Both the position numbers and the translations under genes were made by a program. From positions 1-64,000 of the forward strand of contig NZ_JAHLDL010000018.1 of assembly GCF_018861315.1 (NCBI RefSeq): a DNA stretch of 64,000 nucleotides, read 5' to 3'. Below, piece by piece: positions 1-8,902 of the stretch. Under the pieces are notes generated by a model. It ran no database searches, had not been told where the DNA came from, and saw only the letters and a program-made list of their open reading frames with translations. The DNA is from Clostridium bowmanii. Its GTDB lineage: Bacteria > Bacillota > Clostridia > Clostridiales > Clostridiaceae. Each line of letters opens with the position of its first letter. Position 1 is the stretch's first letter.

Positions 1-117
1 ACAAAATGATAGTTGATTAAACTTACTGTCGTTTGTGTTCTCCTATATTTATTTTCCATGAATTTATTATAGTACTATTTGTGTATGTTTTCAATTATTT
101 TATACATTATATTTAGT

Positions 118-392
118 CTATATAAATATAATGATTGTGCTAACGTGCAATGCTATCCATCCCACACCTAAAGGAGTGGGCTTTTCGCACAAGATCGGTA
201 AACAGACTTTACAATCCTCTGCTTTTATAGTTATATCATAAAACTCAACATTCTCTTTATTAGATTTTTTAGCGCTACAGGATGGAATGCAATATATTCC
301 TATTGCTTTAACTACGCAGTAGAATAATCTCTTATATTCTGAATCTTTGTTACACATATATCATATTTCAATGCGTTGTCTACATTTTCCAT
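118..392 (-). pseudogene. Degenerate Ada-type zinc-binding domain (AdaA N-terminal fragment)
   Basis: The reading frame carries the four-cysteine signature of the Ada N-terminal domain (methylphosphotriester acceptor and zinc site): GIYCIPSC, then about 25 residues later DCKVC, with the intervening KENVEFYD typical of the family. An ATG at 392 with a GAGG-type ribosome site 9 nt upstream starts MENVDNALKYDI, but that frame is one shift away from the cysteine-containing frame, which picks up at about 357. So there is a frameshift near 357-365. Homology stops just after the last cysteine pair, where the frame runs through an imperfect inverted repeat at 161-180 and ends in unrelated residues. 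No AraC-type HTH or methyltransferase domain follows. I read it as a decayed 5' fragment of ada. The domain match is seen; loss of function is inferred. Confidence 0.6.
161..180. repeat. Imperfect palindrome at the ada truncation point
   Basis: CCCACACCT-AA-AGGAGTGGG forms a stem with one mismatch and a two-base loop. Its CCTAAAGG core resembles the CCCTTTAGGG hairpins of the IS200/IS605-like remnant near 5.1-5.4 kb. It lies exactly where similarity to Ada ends, so it may be the scar of an insertion. Confidence 0.35.
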
Positions 393-613
393 GGTATCCT
401 CGCTTCATTTCAGAATTTATTTAAATAATAATATTAATAATTTTTCATTATTATCTTTCATTCTAATTATCTATTCTAATCCAGTTTCTATTATATTATA
501 AACTCTATAATGTAATAACGCGAAATATAAACTCTAGAAACCACATTCCTATTAATAATAATGATACAATTAAATCATTATAAAAAATCATAAAACAAAA
601 GAGGTGAGTTTTA

Positions 614-655
614 TTGAGTATTTCGTACATCACTTTCTCAATAAAGATTAAATGA
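614..655 (+). CDS. Possible 13-codon leader peptide coupled to the hydrolase gene
   Basis: A strong ribosome site (GAGGTGAG, 601-608) is too far from the hydrolase ATG at 652 but suits a TTG at 614. The resulting 13-codon frame (MSISYITFSIKIK) ends in TGA that overlaps the hydrolase start as ATGA. This is a typical geometry for translational coupling, and the hydrolase itself lacks a nearby Shine-Dalgarno sequence. Whether the peptide has a role of its own is unknown. Confidence 0.4.
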   Translation: MSISYITFSIKIK

Positions 656-1473
656 AGAAGATTGAATTAATAATTAATAATAAAAAGGTTATTTGCCTAA
701 AAAAGGAGCAGTTTAAACCTCATTACAATACTGTAATAATCCTAACTGGTGCAAGCACCTATGCATCCGTCTATTTTATATTTGCAAAACAATTTAAAAA
801 AACCGAAGTAATTATAATCAATACCCCTGGGCATGGTCTTGGAAATTCATTAACTGAAGGCGAACCATTAACAGACGGAAATGAATTGGTTGATTTTCAG
901 GTAACTGTAATTAAACAGTTAATAAAAGAAAATCATTGCACGAGTAAAATTACATTACTTGGTTATTCACTTGGGGGAATGACATTGTTAAATATTGTTA
1001 ATAGGAACTTATTAGATGAAAATGTAGGTCTTTGTGTGTTAATTGCTAGTGCCAGAATCACCAAGCACGACAACGAAGTTATTAAAGGTTTATATAATAA
1101 AGAAACTAATACCTTTAATACAAAATCACTAATGGAGAAAAATTGTACAAACAAAACACCTTGGTATATTAAATATCTAAACCCAAAATGGTTATTTGCT
1201 TTGCCCACACCTTGCTATGCAGATTTTTTGCAGTGCGATAGCATGAATGAAATTTCTAAAAATGAATTAATGGTAAAAAATAACAAGAATATTATTGCAT
1301 TTCTAGGAGAAAATGATTTTTTCTTTAGTGAAAAGGAAATTTTAAAAACAATTAAGTTTTTCAAACAACGAACTTTTATTTCTCTAGAGGATTATGGACA
1401 CCTATTTCTACTAGAGAGGCCTATTAAAGCAGGAAAACTTGTATTTAAAGCTATAAAAGAAGTTGATCTATAA
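652..1473 (+). CDS. Alpha/beta hydrolase
   Basis: A 273-residue soluble protein with the alpha/beta-hydrolase plan. The nucleophile elbow GYSLGG places Ser at about 106, the acidic residue is probably the Asp in GENDFFF near 224, and the His lies in DYGHLFLLERP near 249. An HG motif (PGHGLG, near 60) fits the oxyanion/cap region. There is no signal peptide or membrane segment, so it should act in the cytoplasm, probably on a small ester or acyl substrate. The start is unusual: it has no close ribosome site and overlaps an upstream 13-codon frame. A weak hairpin plus T-rich stretch follows the stop. It is the only plus-strand gene in the first 4 kb. The substrate cannot be predicted. Confidence 0.8.
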   Translation: MKKIELIINNKKVICLKKEQFKPHYNTVIILTGASTYASVYFIFAKQFKKTEVIIINTPGHGLGNSLTEGEPLTDGNELVDFQVTVIKQLIKENHCTSKITLLGYSLGGMTLLNIVNRNLLDENVGLCVLIASARITKHDNEVIKGLYNKETNTFNTKSLMEKNCTNKTPWYIKYLNPKWLFALPTPCYADFLQCDSMNEISKNELMVKNNKNIIAFLGENDFFFSEKEILKTIKFFKQRTFISLEDYGHLFLLERPIKAGKLVFKAIKEVDL

Positions 1474-1543
1474 GCTCAGCTTCTTTTATATTGACCACGT
1501 ATTTACAAGCTTCTAGATATTTTATTGCCACTAACCTCAATTA

Positions 1544-4141
1544 TTAAATCTTTTCTATTATAATTTGCTGATCCTTGGCATCTACCCCAATAGTAGATCC
1601 ATCGACTATGTCTCCCCTAATAATTTTCTTTGCAATATTTGTTTCTAAGGCATTTTCAATGTATCTCTTTAGTGGACGTGCACCATAAATTGGATCATAA
1701 CCTTCGCTAGCCATAAGTTCTTTAGCATAGTCAGTTACTTTCATTGTTATATTTTTGTCTTTAAGCCTATTTTTAATTTCTTCAAGGAATATATCAACTA
1801 TTCCTTTTATTTCTTTAGTATCTAGTGGTTTAAATAGTATAACATCATCTAATCTATTTAAAAATTCAGGCTTAAATTTACTCTTAAGTTCACTCATAAC
1901 CCTATCACGAATATTTTGCTGAATACTTCCACTTTCTTTGTTTTCTAGGAGATAGTCACTTCCAATATTTGAAGTCATAATTATTATGCAGTTTTTAAAA
2001 TTCACAATCTTACCTTGATTATCCGTTAACCTTCCATCATCTAATATCTGAAGGAATATATTAAATACATCTTCATGAGCTTTTTCTATTTCATCAAATA
2101 ATACAACACTGTAGGGTTTTCTCCTCACAGCTTCAGTAAGTTGACCTCCCTCTTCATATCCTACATAACCAGGTGGAGCTCCTATAAGTCTTGACACAGA
2201 ATATTTTTCCATATATTCTGACATGTCTATTCTTATTATATTATCTTTACTATCAAATAGTGTTTTAGCTAGTGTTTTTGCAAGTTCAGTTTTTCCAACA
2301 CCTGTAGGTCCAAGGAATATAAATGAACCAATAGGTCTTCTTGGATCCTTCATTCCTGCTCTTGCGCGAATAACAGCATTTGAAACTGCAGTAACTGCTT
2401 CCTTTTGTCCTATTACCCTTTCTGATAGTACTTCTTCAAGTCTTAGGAGCTTTTTCCTTTCTCCTTCTACCAAATTTGTCACAGGTATTCCGGTCCATTT
2501 TGATACTATCTGTGAAATTTCTTTTTCTGTTACTTCTTCTTTAAGCATAGCAGTTTCATTATTTTCATGTATGCTTTCTTCTTTCTCTTTAATCTCAGCT
2601 TCTAGCTTTGGAATTACCCCATATTTAAGCTCTGCCACTTTAGTTAAATCGTATTCCCTTTCTGATTTTTCTATTTCCCCTCGTGCCGAGTCTAATTTTT
2701 GTTTTAAATTTCTAATTTCAACTATTTTAGATTTTTCTTTTTCATATTTTGCTGTCATTTCATTATCTTTATCTTTTAAATTGCTTAACTCTTTCTCCAG
2801 GACATCAAGCCTTTTCTTTGAAGCATCGTCATTTTCTTTTGACAGTGCTTTTTTCTCAATTTCAAGTTGAAATATCTTACGTTTTGTCATATCCATCTCA
2901 GTAGGCATACTATCTATTTCAGTTCTTATCATAGCACAAGCCTCATCTATAAGATCTATTGCCTTATCTGGAAGAAATCTTCCGGTTATATATCTATCTG
3001 AAAGTTTTGCTGCGGCTACTATGGCTGAATCATGAATTCTTATACCGTGATATATTTCGAATTTCTCTTTAAGACCTCTAAGTATGGACACAGAATCTTC
3101 CACAGTAGGCTCATCAATAGTTACTGGCTGAAATCTTCTCTCTAATGCCTTATCTTTCTCTAAGTATTTTCTATATTCATCAAAAGTAGTTGCCCCAATA
3201 CAATGAAGACTTCCTCTGGCAAGTAGTGGCTTTATCATGTTACCTGCATCCATAGATCCCTCTGATTTACCTGCTCCCACTATATTATGAATTTCATCTA
3301 TAAATAAAATTATTTTACCTTCACTAGTTTCTACTTCTTTAAGCACTGCTTTAAGTCTTTCTTCAAATTCACCTTTAAATTTGGCTCCAGCAATAAGAGC
3401 TCCCATATCTAAAGAGAATACTATTTTATTTTTTAGTCCTTCTGGCACATCTCCCTTTACAATTCTTTGGGCAAGTCCCTCCACTATTGCAGTTTTACCT
3501 ACTCCAGGTTCTCCTATAAGGACAGGATTATTTTTAGTTCTTCTAGAAAGTATCCTTATGACTCTTCTGATTTCATCATCTCTTCCTATAACAGGATCTA
3601 GCTTATGTTTTTTAGCTTGTTCCACAAGATTTGAACCATATTTAACCAAAGCCTCATAGGTACCTTCTGGATCTACATTTTCCACCCTCTGATTTCCCCT
3701 AACTTTTGAAAGTGCATTTAAAAATTCTTCTTTGGTTATATTAAATTTTTTTAAAATCTCTGCAATTTCTTTAGTACTTACATCCATAAGACCAAGCATT
3801 ACATGTTCTACACTTATAAAAGAATCCTTAAATTTTTTAGCTTCATCTTCTGCTTTCACAAATACTTCTTCAAACCTTCTAGTTGCATAAACAGACCCAG
3901 TATCTGCACCACTTCCTGTAACTCTCGGCATACGTTCTAAGGCCTTTTTGATATCCTCATTAAGTTGCCTTATATTCACTCCCATTTTACTAAATATATT
4001 AGGAATGAGCCCATCTTCTTGAGCTATAAGTGCTGCAAATAAATGTATTGTATCTATTTGCTGATGATTATTTTTTACAGCTATTAATTGAGCATCGTTT
4101 AATGATTGTTGAACCTTTATTGTTAATTTTTCTATATCCAT
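1544..4141 (-). CDS. clpB: ATP-dependent disaggregase ClpB
   Basis: The 865-residue length fits full-length ClpB (Hsp104 family), a hexameric ring that threads aggregated proteins in cooperation with DnaK. Visible parts in order: an N-terminal Clp repeat domain (1-145); NBD1 with Walker A GEPGVGKT (210-217) and Walker [10 protein letters not shown]; the long coiled-coil M domain rich in Glu/Lys (about 410-530) that separates ClpB from ClpC/ClpA; NBD2 with GPTGVGKT (near 605), [11 protein letters not shown] and the C-terminal D2-small domain ending [11 protein letters not shown]. The M domain and lack of a ClpP-binding loop argue for disaggregation rather than proteolysis. The ribosome site is AAGGAAGTG. 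No CIRCE element was seen upstream; instead a terminator-like hairpin lies in the leader. Confidence 0.97.
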   Translation of the reverse strand: MDIEKLTIKVQQSLNDAQLIAVKNNHQQIDTIHLFAALIAQEDGLIPNIFSKMGVNIRQLNEDIKKALERMPRVTGSGADTGSVYATRRFEEVFVKAEDEAKKFKDSFISVEHVMLGLMDVSTKEIAEILKKFNITKEEFLNALSKVRGNQRVENVDPEGTYEALVKYGSNLVEQAKKHKLDPVIGRDDEIRRVIRILSRRTKNNPVLIGEPGVGKTAIVEGLAQRIVKGDVPEGLKNKIVFSLDMGALIAGAKFKGEFEERLKAVLKEVETSEGKIILFIDEIHNIVGAGKSEGSMDAGNMIKPLLARGSLHCIGATTFDEYRKYLEKDKALERRFQPVTIDEPTVEDSVSILRGLKEKFEIYHGIRIHDSAIVAAAKLSDRYITGRFLPDKAIDLIDEACAMIRTEIDSMPTEMDMTKRKIFQLEIEKKALSKENDDASKKRLDVLEKELSNLKDKDNEMTAKYEKEKSKIVEIRNLKQKLDSARGEIEKSEREYDLTKVAELKYGVIPKLEAEIKEKEESIHENNETAMLKEEVTEKEISQIVSKWTGIPVTNLVEGERKKLLRLEEVLSERVIGQKEAVTAVSNAVIRARAGMKDPRRPIGSFIFLGPTGVGKTELAKTLAKTLFDSKDNIIRIDMSEYMEKYSVSRLIGAPPGYVGYEEGGQLTEAVRRKPYSVVLFDEIEKAHEDVFNIFLQILDDGRLTDNQGKIVNFKNCIIIMTSNIGSDYLLENKESGSIQQNIRDRVMSELKSKFKPEFLNRLDDVILFKPLDTKEIKGIVDIFLEEIKNRLKDKNITMKVTDYAKELMASEGYDPIYGARPLKRYIENALETNIAKKIIRGDIVDGSTIGVDAKDQQIIIEKI

Positions 4142-4200
4142 GTAAACAGCACTTCCTTTACTTTATTTAATTATTACACAATTTTATTTTAAGATACACA

Positions 4201-4274
4201 AAAAGCACCCATATAAATAAGTTAGAAACCTATTTACCGTTTTAACAGCATAAAAGTTTTATTTATGGGTGCTT
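4201..4274 (-). terminator. Terminator-like hairpin ahead of clpB
   Basis: On the minus strand AAGCACCCAT (5' arm) pairs with ATGGGTGCTT (3' arm), extended by an AATAA/TTATT inner stem around a loop of about 40 nt. A run of five T follows, then TGTG. It sits 60-135 nt upstream of clpB. It may end transcription from the small gene at 4625-4927 or act as an attenuator of clpB. A candidate promoter (TTGTGT, 17 nt, TGTAAT) lies just downstream of it. Confidence 0.5.
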
Positions 4275-4457
4275 AACATTAAGTTTTCTAACTACTATTA
4301 TATCATTAAATTAGCTATATATTTGCATTTTCACTTAAAATAATTGGATATATTCAGTATTATTTTATATTCTTAAATTATTTATTTATACTCTATCCTT
4401 AAATTTAGAAAATTATTTTAATTAATGATTAATGTGGAGAATAATCCTAAAAGGTGG

Positions 4458-4463
4458 TATAAT
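4458..4463 (+). promoter_or_regulatory. -10 box of the tRNA-Ala promoter
   Basis: A consensus TATAAT lies 32 nt before the mature tRNA 5' end. No good -35 is visible at 16-18 nt spacing, so promoter strength is uncertain. Confidence 0.5.
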
Positions 4464-4494
4464 TCAAAGTGATAGATTTAACAAAATTAGATAT

Positions 4495-4570
4495 GGGGGT
4501 ATAGCGCAGTTGGGAGCGCGTCTGCTTCGCATGTAGAAGGTCGGGGGTTCGACTCCCCCTATCTCCACCA
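4495..4570 (+). tRNA. tRNA-Ala (anticodon CGC)
   Basis: A 76-nt cloverleaf can be drawn by hand. Acceptor GGGGGTA pairs with TATCTCC through two G-U pairs. The D arm is GCGC/GCGC, the anticodon stem TCTGC/GTAGA has loop TTCGCAT, and the T arm is GGGGG-TTCGACT-CCCCC. ACCA is encoded at the 3' end. The anticodon CGC reads GCG (Ala), and the acceptor has the G3-U70 pair that specifies alanyl-tRNA synthetase recognition, which confirms identity independently. Confidence 0.95.
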
Positions 4571-4624
4571 TTTTTATTTACTCTTGCAAAATTGCTTATT
4601 TTTAACAGTTCTTACTTTATATAA

Positions 4625-4927
4625 TTATTTAAGCACTGCTTGTGCTATTCTAACAAGTTGCTCTTTACTTAAAGCTTCCAAATATCTTTGACGTTCCACA
4701 AATGTACACTCTTCTAAAAGTTTTGTTTCTTTACTAGTCTTTATATAAATACCTGAAAGCATTAAATCCTCACTACTAGAATCCATATAATGCCTCCTCC
4801 AAATATTATAATATTTTGTTGCAGTGTTTTCACTGTAGCCTTTTTCTATCAGTTTCACAATTCCATTTTTTCTATCTTGCTTTTCACAACATTTACAAAT
4901 TTTATATATTTCCTGGAGCTTTATCAT
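4625..4927 (-). CDS. Small uncharacterised protein (100 aa), possible HTH
   Basis: Starts at an ATG with AAGGAAA placed 8 nt upstream. The product is highly charged. The N-terminal half contains CKCCEKQ (a possible metal knuckle without an obvious partner) and GYSENTATKYYNIWRRHYM, which looks like a short helix-turn-helix. The C-terminal part (LEALSKEQLVRIAQAVLK) is predicted helical. I do not recognise the family. It faces tRNA-Ala and shares no operon partner. DNA binding is only a guess. Confidence 0.6.
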   Translation of the reverse strand: MIKLQEIYKICKCCEKQDRKNGIVKLIEKGYSENTATKYYNIWRRHYMDSSSEDLMLSGIYIKTSKETKLLEECTFVERQRYLEALSKEQLVRIAQAVLK

Positions 4928-5122
4928 CTTTATTTTCCTTCTTTCTTACCCCGTCAGGCAACATACAAAATACAAGTTCCCTGTTTATTTTATCCATCGT
5001 TACACAATTATTACACATGTCCGCAATTCCCTCCCAAAGATAAAAAGGCCCAGAACATAAATCTGAAACCTTATTTTTCCCATTAAAGAATCCAAAAGTG
5101 TTTTATAAATTTAAGCATAAAA

Positions 5123-5437
5123 CCGCTATCCCTTTAGGGTAGTGGATGTAAGCTTCGGCTTAGTTTTTAATAGTAATCTTTGTAATAGATACAAATAATC
5201 TATTCGAGAATTACTAAACTCGTAGGTTCTCTTCGCCAATGTTAATTAAGGTTTTGAATATCTAACTCACTTCTCCTACCATCAGAGATGTTTAAAATTA
5301 GAACGTAGTGTTCAAGACTAGAGAAGTATCTTGAAGTACCTATATATTCTTAGTTAACGTAGTCTGTTAAGACTTAGGCTATTCAACCGACTTGTTTGGA
5401 TTGCTCCTACAAGCCACTACCCTTTAGGGTAGTTGGC
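5123..5437. mobile_element. IS200/IS605-like remnant or miniature element without transposase
   Basis: Two bulged palindromes with the same CCCTTTAGGG core bound a 315-bp stretch with no convincing ORF: 5123-5145 and 5413-5437. The second is framed as AAGCC...GGCAGTTGAC, reminiscent of the right end of tnpB-bearing elements. A TAAGC-TTCG-GCTTA tetraloop hairpin follows the first. Imperfect hairpins at both ends, rather than inverted terminal repeats, are characteristic of the IS200/IS605 group. Neither TnpA nor TnpB is present. Assignment is by structure only. Confidence 0.45.
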
Positions 5438-5572
5438 AGTTGACCTCTTAATGCTATTATTGTTTAATTATACATGTCTATAGTTTATATTATAGCATAT
5501 TTTCTAATTAAATATAAGAGGGCACAGTTCGCCACAGTATAAAATATATATAAATGCTCTATATTATGGTAA

Positions 5573-6040
5573 TTACCAACCCTTACAAACGTTAATCCAT
5601 TTTTTATTCATAGAATATTTATGTAGCTCCTGGCATGTTAATTTAATAGCTGAATTACTACTTCCGCAAGCAGGATACACCGTTTCAAATCTTTTAAGAG
5701 ATTCATCTAAAAATACGGGTATGTCGTTTTCGAGTCCAAAGGGGCAAACTCCACCTACTGCATGACCTGTAAATTCCAAAGTTTCATCTGGTGTCAACAT
5801 CTTTGCCTTAAAACCAAATTCATCCTTGAATTTCCTATTATCTGTTTTTACATCTCCTGCTGTAACTATTAACATAGCACTTTCTCCATTTTTAAAACAA
5901 ATGGTCTTAGCAATTCTTGCAGGCTCAACACCTAGGGTTTCAGCTGCGAGTTCAACAGTAGCACTAGATGTTTCAAATTCTAGAATATCTTTATCTACAC
6001 CCCATTTTTTAAAATACTCATGTACTTTGTCTATAGCCAT
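5573..6040 (-). CDS. YbaK/EbsC-family aminoacyl-tRNA deacylase
   Basis: A 155-residue protein with the YbaK/ProX editing fold. It shows the conserved KTICFKNGE (catalytic-loop lysine), ADG-like TAGDVKTDNRKFKDEF, the GHAVGGVCPFGL motif and a PACGSSNSAIKL C-terminal signature. Family members hydrolyse mischarged aminoacyl-tRNA, typically Cys-tRNA(Pro) or related species, as free-standing trans-editors in the cytoplasm. The length is normal for the family, and AAGGATG is placed 7 nt before the ATG. It is monocistronic by position. Substrate specificity (Cys versus Ala or Ser on tRNA-Pro) cannot be read from sequence alone. Confidence 0.9.
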   Translation of the reverse strand: MAIDKVHEYFKKWGVDKDILEFETSSATVELAAETLGVEPARIAKTICFKNGESAMLIVTAGDVKTDNRKFKDEFGFKAKMLTPDETLEFTGHAVGGVCPFGLENDIPVFLDESLKRFETVYPACGSSNSAIKLTCQELHKYSMNKKWINVCKGW

Positions 6041-6184
6041 TATTTATCATCCTTTCACTTTAATGCTTAATTTTAAATTAAACCTATCTTAACTTTAAAA
6101 TCATATGTTTAATCTATTATAGACTATATTCATTGTCATTAGTGGACAATTCACAATAATTTGACAATATCGCCTACTATTTAT

Positions 6185-6216
6185 AAAAAAGCACATATTC
6201 TATAAGGGAATATATG
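6185..6216 (-). terminator. Terminator after the aldose epimerase gene
   Basis: On the minus strand ACATATATTC pairs imperfectly with GAATATGTGC, followed by six T. It lies 60 nt after the epimerase stop. Confidence 0.6.
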
Positions 6217-6276
6217 TTTTCAAATTACCAATTGTTTTAGTGGATAATTATATTCTAAAATATATTATAAGTCTCT

Positions 6277-7311
6277 CTACATATCCTCTACATATATTTT
6301 GCATTGCTCACTCCAAGTCTCATTGGTAAGTAAGGTTTTAAATCCGGTTATGCTATTTTCTAAATTTATATTTACAGCATTTATTGCACAGGTTTGAGGT
6401 TCTACGCATACATAATTTTTATCGCCCTTATCATTCCATATTACCATATGCTTATAATCATTTCCCATTTCATAAATTAATCTTAGTTTTTTAGAGGTAT
6501 CCTCAATTATTGCTCCGTGAAATACTTTACCATTTATATTCATATCTTTTGTTGTATAATGAGATTCTAGGCTATGCTCTAATGGATTTATGCCTTTACA
6601 CACATATTGTTTTTCATCTATAGTTAAATCTAAAATTTTTCCTGTAGGTAAATTGCGCCAGTCTTGTTCCCATCTCTTGTCTATTGATATTATTAGCCTA
6701 TAATCTTCTTCCATACTTTCTGGGTGAAAAGGTATATTAAATGCGGAGTGAAATCCTATTCCCATTGGCATTTTTTCACTACTCAAATTAATAATACTCG
6801 CTTTCTGCTTTAACCCATTACTTGAAAGATTATAAACCAATTTAAACTGAAATGCATGAGGGAAGTACTTATAAAACTCATGCTCTTCATTAAAATCAAA
6901 AACAGCCTCTATTTCAACACTTTCTCCCCGAATAATTTCACTTCTGGCTATCTTCCATTTCTCATTTTTAATAAAACCATGGATATAATTATTGTGTTTC
7001 GGCTCATTTATTGGAAATTTATATACTTTGTCCTCCATTTTAAAGCTGCCATCTTCTATTCTATTTGGTGGAAACAATACTGGCAGGCCATAAACTTGAG
7101 GTGCAGCCTTAAAAACTTTAAGGCCTATTTCATCCACAGGAGTTCTAAGTAAGCTTAAACCTCTTATAGAGTCCTTTAATTCTATGATATTAGCTCCCAT
7201 ATCTGTTATCATCAATGCTTCATAACCACCTGCTGAAAAACGTATAGATTTATACCCTTTCCATGATTCTTCTTGTATTGTTGCAGCAATTTTATTTCTG
7301 CCATTTGTCAT
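6277..7311 (-). CDS. Aldose 1-epimerase family protein (GalM-like)
   Basis: A 344-residue beta-sandwich enzyme of the galactose mutarotase superfamily, expected to interconvert alpha and beta anomers of hexoses in the cytoplasm. Recognisable sites are the substrate-binding Arg in FPPNRI, the first His in YIHGF, the catalytic-base His in GIGFHSAFN and the acidic residue in VCVEPQTCAINAVN near the C-terminus. The 5' GGAGA lies about 8 nt before the ATG. It has no sugar-operon neighbours, so the physiological sugar is unclear; a glucose-6-phosphate epimerase role is possible but less likely at this length. Confidence 0.85.
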   Translation of the reverse strand: MTNGRNKIAATIQEESWKGYKSIRFSAGGYEALMITDMGANIIELKDSIRGLSLLRTPVDEIGLKVFKAAPQVYGLPVLFPPNRIEDGSFKMEDKVYKFPINEPKHNNYIHGFIKNEKWKIARSEIIRGESVEIEAVFDFNEEHEFYKYFPHAFQFKLVYNLSSNGLKQKASIINLSSEKMPMGIGFHSAFNIPFHPESMEEDYRLIISIDKRWEQDWRNLPTGKILDLTIDEKQYVCKGINPLEHSLESHYTTKDMNINGKVFHGAIIEDTSKKLRLIYEMGNDYKHMVIWNDKGDKNYVCVEPQTCAINAVNINLENSITGFKTLLTNETWSEQCKIYVEDM

Positions 7312-7412
7312 ATTTGTTATCTCCGATTTTATTTATTTTACCCTAAGCAATGAGGCATCCGAACTTAAAAGTTCAAATGCCATATTTCTTTGTGTATAGT
7401 ATTTTTATGACT

Positions 7413-7988
7413 TTACAAGCCAAGCTTATCAGTAATTTTAAGCATGGCATTTAAAGAAAGTTCTGCAAATTCTTCAAAGGGAATTCCTAGATTTACAATA
7501 GAATACATAGCTTCTCTATTTGCACTAGCAGCGAACCTTGTATCCTTCATTCTTTTAACTATAGATTTAACTTTTACATTAACAAGTTTTTTATCAGGAT
7601 ATGCAAGTGCAATGGCAGTAATAAATCCAGTTATAGGATCACCTGCATAAGCTGCAGCATCCATTTTGCTAACTATTTTAGTTCCATTTAGCTGGTTATG
7701 TGCACAAATTGAATGGTACATACGTTCATTCCCAAAGTCTTCTGCTTTTAATATCTCTACAGCAGTAGGCCCATGAAGTTCTGGATTTTTAAGCCAATCA
7801 ATGGTGGTTTCATCTATGTCATGCAATAGACCTGTTATTCCCCACTCTTTTATGTTTTCAGGTTCTAATTTTTCAGCTAAAGCTCTCATTACAGCCTCAA
7901 CAGCATAACAATGAATTACTAATTTATCATTCTTTAAATGTTTATGTAAAAGTTTTTCTGCTCTTTCTCTATCACACATGTTTATCAC
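7413..7988 (-). CDS. HD-domain protein (predicted metal-dependent phosphohydrolase)
   Basis: The 191-residue protein has the HD signature: an early His (VIHCYAVEAVMRAL), GLLHDIDE in the middle and a later HSICAHN plus AGDPITGF that complete the metal ligands. HDIG-like stand-alone proteins of this size hydrolyse phosphate esters, often nucleotides. AGGAGG lies 4 nt before a GTG at 7988 and 13 nt before an ATG at 7979, so the start is ambiguous by three residues. The substrate is unknown. No partner genes share the operon. Confidence 0.85.
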   Translation of the reverse strand: MINMCDRERAEKLLHKHLKNDKLVIHCYAVEAVMRALAEKLEPENIKEWGITGLLHDIDETTIDWLKNPELHGPTAVEILKAEDFGNERMYHSICAHNQLNGTKIVSKMDAAAYAGDPITGFITAIALAYPDKKLVNVKVKSIVKRMKDTRFAASANREAMYSIVNLGIPFEEFAELSLNAMLKITDKLGL

Positions 7989-8127
7989 CCTTCCTCCTAT
8001 GATTTTTTAATATAGTATATCACTAAATTTACCTTTTTTCATTGTTTATACTAAATTATTCCAAATCAGATTATTATCACTTTTAAACTAACCAAATACA
8101 AAACACTTAAACAAATAGGCCCAGAAT

Positions 8128-8171
8128 AAAAAGCTAACAGTCCTAAACTTCAGTAGGGCTGTTAGCTTTTT
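8128..8171. terminator. Bidirectional terminator at the rhomboid gene end
   Basis: An 18-bp inverted repeat starting AAAAAGCTAACAG with an 8-nt loop, A-rich on the left and T-rich on the right. Its right arm overlaps the stop of the rhomboid gene. Confidence 0.85.
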
Positions 8172-8745
8172 ATATATTTTCACAATGTTTAATTTTAAAA
8201 GCAAATAATGCCCCACAACATCCACCAATAATATGGGCAAGTTGAGAGATATTATCTTGCGTAAAAGCACCCCCAAAGATTTCTCTACCAACAAATACAA
8301 AAAACACGATAATTAAAGTTAGTGGGATTTTACCCTTCTCAGTATTTGTAAAGGAGCTTAGAATAATAAACATATACACAATGCCACTAGCACCCAAAAG
8401 AGCACTTCCAGAGAAAACTATGTGTATTATGCCAGTAACAAAAGCTGTTATTAGTATTAACTGTACTAAAACTTTTGAACCATATTTTTCTTCTAGCAGG
8501 GGTCCAGTTATTAAAATAATTATAAAGTTTCCTGAAAAATGAGCCCAATTAGCATGACCTAATATGTAAGAAAAAAGCCTAACATATTGCATGGGATCCA
8601 AAAAGGATGTTCTATAATTTGAAAAAAGCAATCGGGTCAAAACACCATTTGTTAAGTAACATAGCAAATAGCTAATAAGAGCTAAAAAAGTAAAAGTTAA
8701 TATCACTGGTGAATTATATTGTATTTTCTTTAATTTATTAATCAT
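8170..8745 (-). CDS. Rhomboid-family intramembrane serine protease
   Basis: A 191-residue polytopic membrane protein with about six hydrophobic segments. The catalytic dyad is visible: Ser120 in GASGIVYMF (the GxSG motif) and His171 in QLAHIIGG, with the upstream HANWAHFSGNF His/Asn oxyanion helix. Rhomboids cleave transmembrane substrates within the bilayer. The start ATG overlaps the stop of a 54-residue upstream frame (AATGATTAA), implying translational coupling. It ends inside a strong terminator. Substrates are unknown. Confidence 0.92.
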   Translation of the reverse strand: MINKLKKIQYNSPVILTFTFLALISYLLCYLTNGVLTRLLFSNYRTSFLDPMQYVRLFSYILGHANWAHFSGNFIIILITGPLLEEKYGSKVLVQLILITAFVTGIIHIVFSGSALLGASGIVYMFIILSSFTNTEKGKIPLTLIIVFFVFVGREIFGGAFTQDNISQLAHIIGGCCGALFAFKIKHCENI

Positions 8746-8902
8746 TTATATAATCTGAAATATTTAAATCATATTCTTTTGCGAATTTAAGAAGGTCTGT
8801 CTCACTTGTACTTTCTGATGGTGCAACTGGTGACTTAATCCCTAATTCACTGACCTTATCCAACAAATCTTTTTTTAATTTCTTATAATCTATTTTGTTC
8901 AC
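8738..8902 (-). CDS. 54-residue uncharacterised protein coupled to rhomboid
   Basis: A GTG start directly behind GGAAGGAAG opens a 54-codon frame (MNKIDYKKLKKDLLDKVSEL... ending DLNISDYIND) whose TAA overlaps the rhomboid ATG. The product is charged and probably mostly helical, with a Ser/Pro/Thr-rich middle and no membrane segment. The composition looks like real coding sequence, and the overlap suggests one transcript. The spacing between ribosome site and GTG is short, which lowers certainty. I do not recognise the family. Confidence 0.6.
   Translation of the reverse strand: MNKIDYKKLKKDLLDKVSELGIKSPVAPSESTSETDLLKFAKEYDLNISDYIND

Noticed and set aside
2223-2870. Long plus-strand ORF (215 codons) opposite clpB
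   Set aside because: Antisense to a clearly real gene; Ser/Leu/Phe-rich shadow composition, no ribosome site.
4201-4274. T-box riboswitch ahead of clpB
   Set aside because: No T-box sequence or specifier loop features, and the gene is not amino-acid-related.
4790-5086. Plus-strand ORFs upstream of the IS-like remnant
   Set aside because: No ribosome site, Phe/Tyr-rich shadow of the minus-strand small gene and AT-rich spacer.
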